Shown piece by piece: positions 1-5,999 of a stretch of 6,952 nt of DNA. Each line of letters starts with the position of its first letter. Positions within the stretch are counted from its first letter, which is position 1. Source of the stretch: Actinomycetota bacterium (GTDB lineage: Bacteria; Actinomycetota; Actinomycetes; S36-B12; UBA10799); assembly GCA_030837445.1 (NCBI GenBank), contig JAUPKM010000023.1, forward strand, positions 1 through 6,952, read 5' to 3'. Made by a program: the position numbers and the translations under genes. Below the pieces are notes generated by a model. It was not told the DNA's origin. It worked only from the letters and a program-made list of their open reading frames with translations, and searched no databases.

Positions 1-41
1 CCCCAGCAGAGGCTGGACAGCAGGGCGAGGAAGGCGGACAC
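1..41 (-). CDS. Start of a probable EamA/DMT-family transporter (partial)
   Basis: Only the first 13 codons lie in the window; the gene leaves across the left edge. Reading the minus strand from the GTG at 41-39 gives MSAFLALLSSLCW, a hydrophobic start ending in a tryptophan. This resembles the beginning of many EamA (drug/metabolite transporter) proteins, which open with a short hydrophobic stretch leading into L-W-G in the first membrane helix. The start is fixed fairly well: an in-frame TAG lies three codons upstream (53-51), so no earlier in-frame start is possible, and a -10-like TAGAGT sits six bases before the GTG, as in leaderless actinobacterial genes. There is no Shine-Dalgarno sequence in front of it. 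The gene is divergent from the secreted-protein gene at 192. The reading frame and start are reasonably supported; the family call rests on 13 residues and is an inference. Confidence 0.45.
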   Translation of the reverse strand, partial: MSAFLALLSSLCW

Positions 42-47
42 CTGAGG

Positions 48-53
48 ACTCTA
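48..53 (-). promoter_or_regulatory. -10-like box TAGAGT for a leaderless start
   Basis: On the minus strand the hexamer TAGAGT (TANNNT pattern) is followed by six bases and then the GTG at 41. Transcription would begin at or next to the start codon, the usual arrangement of leaderless mRNAs in actinobacteria. No convincing -35 element is visible at the usual distance. Confidence 0.4.
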
Positions 54-117
54 GTCATCGACACTCCTCGCATCGTGACAGCGGACAACGAGGCTAGGCG
101 TGGCCGACTCGGGCAGG

Positions 118-123
118 TAGAGT
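118..123 (+). promoter_or_regulatory. Possible -10 box TAGAGT upstream of the secreted-protein gene
   Basis: TAGAGT on the plus strand matches the TANNNT pattern and would start a transcript near 130, giving a leader of about 60 bases before the ATG at 192. No good -35 hexamer is seen around 95-100. The leader contains a weak hairpin, a 4-bp CGCG stem around the loop GTTCGA. This is a candidate only. Confidence 0.2.
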
Positions 124-181
124 CGTGGGCCCAGCCCGCGGTTCGACGCGAGTTCGGGACTTGAATCGCCGACCCAGCTCC

Positions 182-186
182 GGGAG
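182..186 (+). promoter_or_regulatory. Ribosome-binding site GGGAG for the secreted-protein gene
   Basis: GGGAG lies five bases before the ATG at 192 and supports that start. The predicted product then opens directly with a well-formed signal peptide, which agrees. Confidence 0.55.
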
Positions 187-191
187 TCGCC

Positions 192-1187
192 ATGTTTCAG
201 CCGCACAGTCGTTGGCTGCGAGCGCTTGTCGGCCTCGCGGTCGCCGTCACCACCGGTGTCAGCCTGGTGGTGGCCGCCCCTGCCGCCACCGCCTCGCCTG
301 TCTCCACCGCCGCCCCCGACGTGACGTCACCTGCTCTGGTAAGCCCCGTTGGCAGCGCGGCGGGCGTCACCCCGAGGGGACCGGTGGCACCGCCAGGTGC
401 CCGCGCCTGGCTTGGACAATGGCGGACGAACTTCGGGCTGGTGACGTTCGACGACGTCTACCTTGCCAAGTCCGACGCGCCTGATGTGCACGGCAACCCG
501 CAGTACTACTGGCGGCTGGTCGGAACTTGGGCGGGACACGGTCGCATCAGTGGCGGCGTGCTGCAGGCAGGTTTCCAAACGTTCGGGGGCTGCTGGAAAC
601 CGGCCGACAAGGCGGTCTCGTGCGGGAAGATTCTGATGTACCGCAGCGGCAACCGCATCACCGGAGGCTACTGGAAGGAATGCCGGAACTACTGCACCTC
701 GCATCACCCGTGGAGCGGTTCGAAGGTAGCCCCGCGTTGGACCCTCGGATTCCGGTTCACCCAGCGGGGGTTGCCCGACGGACACCGTGTCATCCGCACC
801 CAGACGGGCGGGGCCGGCTCAATCGCGCTCGCGACTCCCTCTGACACGAGTGGGAACCCAGTCGACGGGAGCCGGATGTTTCATGTGGATGAGGTCATTG
901 GCGCACCCATGAAGATGACGGTTCGGCTGGCAGGTGGCAGTTGGGATCGGGTTGGGCGGCGGATGTTTCTGGATCTGACCGGTGTCGTCGATTCGTCGGA
1001 GGACAGTCGGATCAAGCGAGGTTCCTTCGTGCGCGTCAGACTTCTCGACGGCCGCGGGCTGGGCCCTGACCGAATCACAATCTGGTTCACCACTGGATTC
1101 GTCGACCTGCCGCATAGCGAGGAGTGGACCTCCACGGATCCGCAACGGGTCAACGTCGCGATCGGCGAGCCGACCAGGACCGTCTAG
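192..1187 (+). CDS. Secreted four-cysteine protein of unknown function
   Basis: The product has 331 residues and I do not recognise a family with confidence. It begins with a Sec-type signal peptide: basic residues up to R10, a hydrophobic core at about 11-29, and an A-T-A cleavage site at 32-34. An Ala/Pro/Ser/Thr/Val-rich linker follows to about residue 70. The folded part (about 70-331) is rich in Gly, Trp and alternating hydrophobics, which suggests a mostly beta structure. Four cysteines, C134, C144, C164 and C168, cluster in one 35-residue stretch and could form two disulfides outside the cell. Two related-looking segments, G-H-G-R-I-S-G-G near 115-122 and N-R-I-T-G-G near 154-159, flank the first two cysteines and may be an internal repeat. 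The C-terminal stretch near 278-300 (V-R-V-R-L-L-D-G then D-R-I-T-I-W-F) loosely recalls beta-sandwich domains of surface proteins; that is inference. No cell-wall anchor motif or C-terminal membrane helix is seen, so release from the cell is likely. The gene stands alone, converging on the folate gene. Confidence 0.8.
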   Translation: MFQPHSRWLRALVGLAVAVTTGVSLVVAAPAATASPVSTAAPDVTSPALVSPVGSAAGVTPRGPVAPPGARAWLGQWRTNFGLVTFDDVYLAKSDAPDVHGNPQYYWRLVGTWAGHGRISGGVLQAGFQTFGGCWKPADKAVSCGKILMYRSGNRITGGYWKECRNYCTSHHPWSGSKVAPRWTLGFRFTQRGLPDGHRVIRTQTGGAGSIALATPSDTSGNPVDGSRMFHVDEVIGAPMKMTVRLAGGSWDRVGRRMFLDLTGVVDSSEDSRIKRGSFVRVRLLDGRGLGPDRITIWFTTGFVDLPHSEEWTSTDPQRVNVAIGEPTRTV

Positions 1188-1214
1188 CCGGCGCGGATGC
1201 CGGGGATTGGGAGC

Positions 1215-1229
1215 CCGCCGCTGGCGGCG
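1215..1229. terminator. Weak hairpin between convergent genes
   Basis: The 64-base gap between the secreted-protein gene and the folate gene holds a short GC-rich inverted repeat. CGCCG at 1216-1220 can pair with CGGCG at 1225-1229 around a CTGG loop; a shifted alternative pairs CCGCC at 1215-1219 with GGCGG at 1223-1227. There is no T-run on either side. It is in the right place for a bidirectional terminator, but so short a stem also arises by chance in DNA this GC-rich. Confidence 0.22.
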
Positions 1230-1251
1230 TAGCCATCATGAGGCGCCACGG

Positions 1252-1854
1252 TTACGCGGTCACAACGATGTCGACGGGCTCGTCGTGAGCATCCGTCGGC
1301 AGGACATCGCGCAGTTCGTCGTCACCGACCAGACAGACTCTGAGCGGCCCGCCGCTGGCGACCCCGGGCAACTCCGACAGCAACCGGTCGTAGTAGCCGC
1401 CGCCCTGACCCAGCCGATCGCCGCTGGGGGTTGCGGCAAGCGCGGGCAGCAGTAGCACAGCCACCTGCTCGGTCAACAGCAACCGGGCGCCGAAGCCAAC
1501 TATCAGCGGGGTCTCAACGGTGCGATCAGCACTTGAAACCCCCCACGCCGTTGCGTCGGCACCCTCGTCGATGACCCATCCGAGCTGCCCGCCCGAGTCG
1601 GCCACGGGTAGCAGCACGGGATGGCCGGCCTCCCGGAGGGTCCGGCGCAGGACATCGGTCGGTGGTTCGAATGGCAAGGACGCGTACAACGCGACTGCCG
1701 GTGCTGGCCTCGCCGCGAGGCGGTCCGCGACGTCGGGGTGCGACAGCACAACGCGCGCGACGCGATCTGCACGGCCGGTGCTGGGCGGTGTTGATGGTGG
1801 GGTACTGCGGCGGGCCAGGCGGAGCTCGGCGCGCAACTCGTCCTTTCGGGTCAC
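1252..1854 (-). CDS. ygfA: 5-formyltetrahydrofolate cyclo-ligase
   Basis: This 200-residue cytosolic enzyme (also called MTHFS, 5-FCL, fau or fthC) uses ATP to convert 5-formyltetrahydrofolate to 5,10-methenyltetrahydrofolate, returning the folate by-product to one-carbon metabolism. The length is normal for the family. The family signature is clear at residues 145-158: G-D-R-L-G-Q-G-G-G-Y-Y-D-R-L, the ATP/folate-site loop. Other family features are the N-terminal K-x-x-L-R helix (residues 4-8), Y-A-S-L-P-F-E at 57-63, and the C-terminal L-P-T-D-A-H-D-E-P-V-D-I-V-V-T at 185-199. The start is the GTG at 1854; no Shine-Dalgarno is evident and a -10-like TAGAAT lies eight bases upstream, so it may be leaderless. 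An odd Ser/Thr/Pro stretch, S-T-P-P twice then S-T, sits at residues 17-26 where homologues have a plain helix-linker. It is divergent from the lipase gene and no folate gene is adjacent. Confidence 0.95.
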   Translation of the reverse strand: MTRKDELRAELRLARRSTPPSTPPSTGRADRVARVVLSHPDVADRLAARPAPAVALYASLPFEPPTDVLRRTLREAGHPVLLPVADSGGQLGWVIDEGADATAWGVSSADRTVETPLIVGFGARLLLTEQVAVLLLPALAATPSGDRLGQGGGYYDRLLSELPGVASGGPLRVCLVGDDELRDVLPTDAHDEPVDIVVTA

Positions 1855-1862
1855 ACGTGGTG

Positions 1863-1868
1863 ATTCTA
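1863..1868 (-). promoter_or_regulatory. -10-like box TAGAAT for the folate gene
   Basis: On the minus strand TAGAAT matches the -10 consensus closely and ends eight bases before the GTG at 1854, placing transcription start at or within a base or two of the start codon. No matching -35 element is visible. It also lies in the 167-base divergent spacer shared with the lipase gene, where nothing else clear was found. Confidence 0.4.
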
Positions 1869-2010
1869 GAGTGCAGTCACAGCCGAAGCGGGTGGCCGGG
1901 CCGGCCGCAGCGCCAACCGGTTACCTACCCTCTGCTGTGTTTGCCGGACATGCGGTGGCCCGCTGTGGCACGCTCGCCAGCAGTGTGGCTGCGGCGTGGC
2001 CGCCAATGCT

Positions 2011-2016
2011 GGAGGG
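2011..2016 (+). promoter_or_regulatory. Ribosome-binding site GGAGGG deciding the lipase start
   Basis: GGAGGG lies five bases before the ATG at 2022. The open frame extends 360 bases further upstream, to 1662, but that part runs antisense to the folate gene and codes an arginine-rich, signal-less stretch. The Shine-Dalgarno plus the signal-type N-terminus that follows make 2022 the real start. Confidence 0.8.
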
Positions 2017-2021
2017 ATCGG

Positions 2022-3323
2022 ATGAAGCAGTCCTCGAACTACCGGGTCACCGTTGCTGCGCTCGTTGTCGTGCTCGGGCTGATCGCGACGCTGGGGCTGA
2101 CCTTCACAGTGTTGAATCCGTCGCCGACGCAGGTCTCGGCGCCGCACAGCCTGACAAGTCTGCCGGAGTTTGCCGGTACCGATCAGGTAATGCCGTCGGC
2201 GTTCTACACTCCGCCAGCCGGCTTGCCCGACGACCTGGCACCGGGGACGGTGATCAAGTCCGAACCCATCGCGGGTGCACCGACCGGTATCAAGGCTTTC
2301 CGCATCCTCTACGTCTCGCAGACGAACAGCGGAGTCAACAACGTTGTGTCGGCAATGTACGCGGTGAGGACCACCCCGGCCGCGGCGCCGAACGGTCGAC
2401 CACTGGTGTCGCTGGCCCACGGAACGACCGGGAATTCGCCTGGTTGCGGAGTCTCGATGGCACCGTTCCAGCGCGGGTCCACCGGCTTCGGCACCTGGGA
2501 TCAGCTCATGTCCGGCCTGATCGGCGCGGGCTACGCGGTCGTGGCCACGGATTACGCGAACCTGGAAGTCACCGGCACGCCGGACTACATCTCGATGAAC
2601 GGGGAGGCCCATGACGTTCTGAACGCTGCCCGGGCTGCCTACCAATTCGACCCGGGCTCGCTTGACAAGTCCCAGCTTGCCCTGATGGGTCACAGCCAGG
2701 GAGGGCATGCGGCACTGTCGTCGGCCTACGTGGCTCCGGAGTACGCCCCGGATCTGAGCATCAAGGGAACGATCGCGGTCGCACCTGCGCTGTTCCCGCC
2801 GGCGCCGCTACTCAAGACGTTCATCCAGTCCGGCCCGGACAGCCAGACCGACGGCTACTTCCTCGGCTTCGTCTCGTACGTGGTGAACTCCTGGGCAGCG
2901 AATTACCCGGGGCAGGTGAAGTTGTCAGATGTGTTCACTCCCAAGGGAGTCGCGGCGGCCCAAGTCGGTGAACAGAAGTGCCTGAAGGGCACCGCGCAGG
3001 CATTCGCGGGCCGAAAGGGAGACTTCGTCAGCGCCGAGATTCCGAACAGTCTGCTGGCAGTCGCGCAGCAGAACTTTCCGATCTACGAGAAGTACACCCA
3101 GCCGCTGCTGATCCAGCAGGGGTTGGAGGACACCACGGTGGTGCCGGCCGTCAACATCGCCGCCGCGCGGACATTCTGCCTGCAGGGATCCAACGTGAAG
3201 CTTCAGCTATATCCATCCGATGTGCACTCCTCAGTGCTCTACACCGGACAGCCTGACGCGCTGGCCTGGCTGAGCGATCGCTTCGCCGGTCTGCCGGCCA
3301 AATCGAATTGCGGAGGGCTGTAG
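2022..3323 (+). CDS. Exported lipase/esterase, secretory-lipase (CALA-like) alpha/beta hydrolase
   Basis: This 433-residue serine hydrolase probably cleaves carboxyl esters outside the membrane. Residues 9-31 form a strongly hydrophobic segment after a short basic start; it could be a signal peptide (V-S-A at 38-40 is a possible cleavage site) or a permanent anchor. The nucleophile elbow is G-H-S-Q-G at 223-227 with Ser225. Likely acid and base are Asp370 (in G-L-E-D-T-T-V) and His402 (in S-D-V-H-S-S). L-A-H-G-T-T-G at 131-137 is the probable oxyanion-side loop. Residues about 258-350 would form the cap over the active site. Four cysteines, C142, C320, C386 and C430, match in spacing the two disulfides I recall for Candida antarctica lipase A, and the Asp-to-His distance of 32 residues is the same. 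This supports the secretory-lipase family (PF03583 type). The substrate is not predictable; triglycerides, short-chain esters or steryl esters are all possible. The membrane-protein gene follows after two bases, implying an operon. Confidence 0.88.
   Translation: MKQSSNYRVTVAALVVVLGLIATLGLTFTVLNPSPTQVSAPHSLTSLPEFAGTDQVMPSAFYTPPAGLPDDLAPGTVIKSEPIAGAPTGIKAFRILYVSQTNSGVNNVVSAMYAVRTTPAAAPNGRPLVSLAHGTTGNSPGCGVSMAPFQRGSTGFGTWDQLMSGLIGAGYAVVATDYANLEVTGTPDYISMNGEAHDVLNAARAAYQFDPGSLDKSQLALMGHSQGGHAALSSAYVAPEYAPDLSIKGTIAVAPALFPPAPLLKTFIQSGPDSQTDGYFLGFVSYVVNSWAANYPGQVKLSDVFTPKGVAAAQVGEQKCLKGTAQAFAGRKGDFVSAEIPNSLLAVAQQNFPIYEKYTQPLLIQQGLEDTTVVPAVNIAAARTFCLQGSNVKLQLYPSDVHSSVLYTGQPDALAWLSDRFAGLPAKSNCGGL
3312..3317 (+). 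promoter_or_regulatory. Ribosome-binding site GGAGGG inside the lipase gene's last codons
   Basis: GGAGGG spans the final Gly-Gly codons of the lipase and lies eight bases before the ATG at 3326. It selects that ATG over an in-frame TTG at 3308. Because the lipase stop lies between this site and the next start, ribosomes ending on the lipase could re-initiate directly, which suggests translational coupling. Confidence 0.75.
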
Positions 3324-3325
3324 CC

Positions 3326-4492
3326 ATGGAGGTCGCTGTCGTCGTCGGCGTCGTCTCGACGATCATTGCCCTGGTCGGTCTGCTTGGTCGTTCGGCGGAC
3401 GGACTTGCCAAACCGTCACAGATAGTGGTGATGGCGCTTCCACTGGGCATCATCGCGGGGGGCTATGCCGCCAGCATTGGCGCGTCGTTGGTGTGGATCC
3501 TGCTGGCAGTCGTGTCGGTGTTCCTCGCAGTGCTGGCGGGTTCGTTTATCGGGGTCAGCCCGGCCGTCAGCGAACATCACCTGCGGCCTGCCTCGGCCGG
3601 TCTGAGTCTGGCCTTCAGCGGGCTGATTGCACTCGGAATGGCCGCGATTGTGATCGTGTGGGCCAGTCACCTGATCAGCGCCTTCTCGTTCTTGAACGGC
3701 ATCGTCCTCAAGTTGGTGCTGGTTTTGGCGGCGGTCGCGTTCGGGATCGGGGGCCGAGGAGCGGTAGGCCTGAGCCGACTTGTTCTGACGTTGCTGATCG
3801 TCGGCGGCGTCGGCATGTTCGGGATCGGTATCGCGCTGGGGGATCCGAGCGGGTTGACTGCGCCGCAGGTGCCGGTGCCTTCGGTGTCACCTGTGGGGGC
3901 GATTGTCTACGCGATTGCGGTCGTGTTGATCGGTGCTGGCCTGCCGGTGCTGAGGGAGGCGTCGCACGGGAACCGGCGGTCGGCGGTGGTCGCCGGTGTT
4001 GTGCTTTCGGTCATCACGTTGCTGGTGCTGATCGGGATGGCCGCGCTCTATGGCGGTGCCTTCCAACTGCCAAGCCTGGTGATCAACATCTTCCCGGTGT
4101 TCACGCCGGTGGCCTTCAACGCCGTGTTCTGCGGGCTGGTCGCGATCATCTCGACTGTTACGGCTGGCGCCTCGATCCAGGAAGCCAGTCGAATGGTGGC
4201 GGCCATCCAACCCAAGTGGTACGAGGACATCGAACGCCGACGCGCACCTCGCCGTCGCGTGGCGCTGCTGATGGGGCTCGGCGTCTTCGTGGTCACCCTG
4301 ATCAACCAGTCGCCGACCGTGGTAGTCGCGCTGTTGGGGGTGCTGGGGGCGGCGAATCTGATTGCGGAGTGGACCATTGCGCGGGCGGAGAAGAACAAGT
4401 CGGCCGGTGGGTCCGCGCCTTCGGCCACCGCGGGTTCCGGCTCCGAAGGGGTGCCGGCTGTGGCCGGCGACTCGGTGGGGCCGGGTTCCTAG
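3326..4492 (+). CDS. Polytopic membrane protein, probable LeuT-fold-like transporter
   Basis: The 388-residue product is an integral membrane protein with about ten or eleven helices, at roughly 3-21, 33-50, 52-77, 92-117, 126-143, 149-171, 189-208, 219-243, 262-282, 311-327 and 328-349. The last 35 residues are a Gly/Ser/Ala-rich, probably disordered tail. I cannot assign a named family. Two regions look like amino-acid/polyamine/cation (LeuT-fold) transporters. One is the helix at 189-208 with a central G-A-G followed by R-E-A-S and a basic loop (N-R-R), as in helix 6 and the loop after it. The other is T-V-T-A-G-A-S-I-Q-E-A-S-R-M at 277-290, similar to helix 8 where a Ser-Arg marks the inner end. 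A basic cytosolic loop (R304-R311) precedes the last two helices. A secondary transporter is the best guess; substrate and direction are unknown. The start is set by the Shine-Dalgarno in the lipase end. Two bases separate it from the lipase gene, so the two proteins probably act together. Confidence 0.75.
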   Translation: MEVAVVVGVVSTIIALVGLLGRSADGLAKPSQIVVMALPLGIIAGGYAASIGASLVWILLAVVSVFLAVLAGSFIGVSPAVSEHHLRPASAGLSLAFSGLIALGMAAIVIVWASHLISAFSFLNGIVLKLVLVLAAVAFGIGGRGAVGLSRLVLTLLIVGGVGMFGIGIALGDPSGLTAPQVPVPSVSPVGAIVYAIAVVLIGAGLPVLREASHGNRRSAVVAGVVLSVITLLVLIGMAALYGGAFQLPSLVINIFPVFTPVAFNAVFCGLVAIISTVTAGASIQEASRMVAAIQPKWYEDIERRRAPRRRVALLMGLGVFVVTLINQSPTVVVALLGVLGAANLIAEWTIARAEKNKSAGGSAPSATAGSGSEGVPAVAGDSVGPGS

Positions 4493-4553
4493 TCCAGGTC
4501 CGGTCCGCATTTGGGTCAGGCATAGCGGCCGGTAGAACTGGTCATCGGAGCAC

Positions 4554-4559
4554 TAACCT
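4554..4559 (+). promoter_or_regulatory. -10-like box TAACCT for leaderless rarA
   Basis: TAACCT fits the TANNNT pattern and is followed by six bases and then the rarA ATG at 4566, the leaderless arrangement. No purine-rich Shine-Dalgarno at a usable distance precedes the ATG, only GGGG about two bases away. The 73-base gap after the upstream gene therefore probably carries rarA's own promoter. The -35 region is not convincing. Confidence 0.45.
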
Positions 4560-4565
4560 GGGGCA

Positions 4566-5999
4566 ATGGCCGAAACCTTGTTTGACGCTGCGGCCGAGCC
4601 AGGCCGACCGGGTGCGCCGCTGGCGGCTCGGATGCGGCCGCGGACCCTGACGGAGGTGCTGGGCCAACAGGAGTCTCTGGCCGCCGGATCACCCCTTCAC
4701 AGGTTGGTGGCAGGTGACAGCGCAGCCAGCTCCGGCGGGACAGGCGCCGCGACCAGCGGCGCTGTCGACCCGAACCCGACCGCGCCGTCGGTCATCCTTT
4801 GGGGTCCCCCCGGCACAGGTAAGACGACCATCGCGACGCTGATCGCGTCGGCGTCGGGGCGTCGGTTCGTCGAGCTGTCCGCCGTGAGCGCGGGAGTCAA
4901 GGATGTTAGGGAGGTGATCGCAGCTGCGAAGGTGGCCCTTGCCAGTGGTCGGTCGACTGTGCTGTTTGTCGACGAGGTGCACCGGTTCTCCAAGACCCAG
5001 CAGGACGCGTTGCTGCCCGCCGTCGAAAACGGGTGGGTCACCCTGGTGGCCGCGACGACGGAGAATCCCTCGTTCTCTGTCATCGCGCCCCTGCTGTCGA
5101 GATCGCTGGTGGTCCGGCTTGCCAGCCTCTCGGAAGAGGACGTTGACCTGCTGCTCAGCAGGGCAGTCTCCGACCCGCGCGGGCTGTCTGGTGCGCGGGA
5201 GTTGACCGAAGCAGCGCGGTTGGCGATTGTGCGGTTAGCCGGCGGTGATGCGCGTCGAGCGTTGACCATCTTGGAAGCGGCGGCGGGGGCGGCCACCAAC
5301 CGACTGATTGACGCCGACGATGTTCAGCGCGCGGTCCAAGCCGCCACTGTCGCCTACGACCGGGACGGCGACCAGCACTACGATGTCACGAGTGCGTTGA
5401 TCAAGAGCGTGCGCGGGTCAGACGTCGACGCCGCCCTTGGCTACCTGGCTCGAATGGTCGAAGCCGGTGAGGATCCACGGTTCATCGCGCGGCGGCTGAT
5501 GATCCTGGCCAGTGAAGACATTGGGATGGCTGATCCGACGGCGCTACTGATAGCCAGCGCAGCGATGCAGGCCGTGTCCGTGATCGGATTGCCGGAGGCG
5601 CGGCTGACGTTGGCGCAGGCGGTTGTGCATTTGTCGCTTGCCCCGAAATCAAACGCTGTCTACCGGGCGATGAACCTCGCGCAGGAGGATGTTCGGTCCG
5701 GCCGCACGGGTAGTGTGCCGGCGCACCTGCGCGACGGTAGCTACCCCGGGGCGAAAGCGTGGGGCCACGGATCCGGCTACCTGTATCCGCATGACGAGCC
5801 CACCGGGGTCGCGCCCCAGCAATATGCGCCCGACGTGCTGACCGATCGCCGCTACTACACCCCTGGCCCGCGAGGTGCAGAGGCCGGCCTAGCCGAACGG
5901 ATGGCCCGACTGGCGGACCTGCGGTGCCCGCCCGACGCAGCCGAAGCATCCGACGCGCCCGACGCACCCGAAGCATCCGACGCGACCGACGCCCCCTGA
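4566..5999 (+). CDS. rarA: Replication-associated recombination protein A (RarA/MgsA), AAA+ ATPase
   Basis: RarA is a cytosolic, clamp-loader-like AAA+ ATPase, related to yeast Mgs1 and human WRNIP1, that acts at stalled replication forks. The 477-residue product has all core parts. These are an N-terminal R-P-R-T-L-T-E-V-L-G-Q lead-in (24-34), Walker A G-P-P-G-T-G-K-T-T (80-88), Walker B L-F-V-D-E-V-H-R (133-140), sensor-1 region A-T-T-E-N-P-S (163-169), an arginine-finger candidate R179 in L-L-S-R-S, and sensor 2 G-G-D-A-R-R-A-L (226-233). The C-terminal helical oligomerisation domain starts near H271-Y-D and includes E-D-P-R-F-I-A-R-R-L (302-311) and S-E-D-I-G-M-A-D-P (316-324). Two additions stand out: a Gly/Ser/Ala/Pro-rich insert at about 51-73 just before Walker A, and an acidic repeat tail at 456-477. 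It probably has its own leaderless promoter. Neither aspS nor alaS, frequent actinobacterial neighbours, appears within the window. Confidence 0.96.
   Translation: MAETLFDAAAEPGRPGAPLAARMRPRTLTEVLGQQESLAAGSPLHRLVAGDSAASSGGTGAATSGAVDPNPTAPSVILWGPPGTGKTTIATLIASASGRRFVELSAVSAGVKDVREVIAAAKVALASGRSTVLFVDEVHRFSKTQQDALLPAVENGWVTLVAATTENPSFSVIAPLLSRSLVVRLASLSEEDVDLLLSRAVSDPRGLSGARELTEAARLAIVRLAGGDARRALTILEAAAGAATNRLIDADDVQRAVQAATVAYDRDGDQHYDVTSALIKSVRGSDVDAALGYLARMVEAGEDPRFIARRLMILASEDIGMADPTALLIASAAMQAVSVIGLPEARLTLAQAVVHLSLAPKSNAVYRAMNLAQEDVRSGRTGSVPAHLRDGSYPGAKAWGHGSGYLYPHDEPTGVAPQQYAPDVLTDRRYYTPGPRGAEAGLAERMARLADLRCPPDAAEASDAPDAPEASDATDAP
5931..5993 (+). repeat. 27-bp tandem repeat at the 3' end of rarA
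   Basis: Two 27-base units, 5931-5957 and 5958-5984, differ at one base (G or C at unit position 10). A nine-base partial third copy follows at 5985-5993, just before the last sense codon and the TGA. The unit length is a multiple of three, so copy-number change keeps the frame. The units encode PDAAEASDA and PDAPEASDA, then TDA. The near-identity at the DNA level points to recent duplication by slippage. The tail lies beyond the conserved RarA domain and is probably disordered. Confidence 0.85.

Noticed and set aside
136..175. tRNA-like T-loop strings (GGTTCGA on plus; TTCAAGTCC on minus)
   Set aside because: The flanking five-base T-stems do not pair and no acceptor or anticodon arm can be formed.
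1662..2021. A 120-codon upstream extension of the lipase frame
   Set aside because: It overlaps the folate gene antisense, is arginine-rich, lacks a signal peptide, and a strong GGAGGG marks the ATG at 2022.
1855..2021. A lipase promoter in the divergent spacer (TACCCT or TTGCCG candidates)
   Set aside because: No -35/-10 pair at acceptable spacing could be assembled, so nothing was annotated for the plus strand here.
1520..2614. A long plus-strand frame of 364 codons crossing the folate and lipase genes
   Set aside because: It runs antisense to one verified gene and out of frame with another; composition is the Arg/Ala/Gly-rich pattern of shadow frames in high-GC DNA.
4453..4468. Hairpin GCCGGC-TGTG-GCCGGC near the end of the membrane-protein gene, as a terminator
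   Set aside because: It lies inside the coding region, there is no T-run after it, and it encodes part of the Gly/Ala-rich tail, where such repeats are expected.
3493..4650. A 385-codon plus-strand frame over the membrane-protein gene
   Set aside because: It has no membrane helices or motifs, runs into rarA, and is the out-of-frame shadow of a gene with clear helices and a ribosome-binding site.
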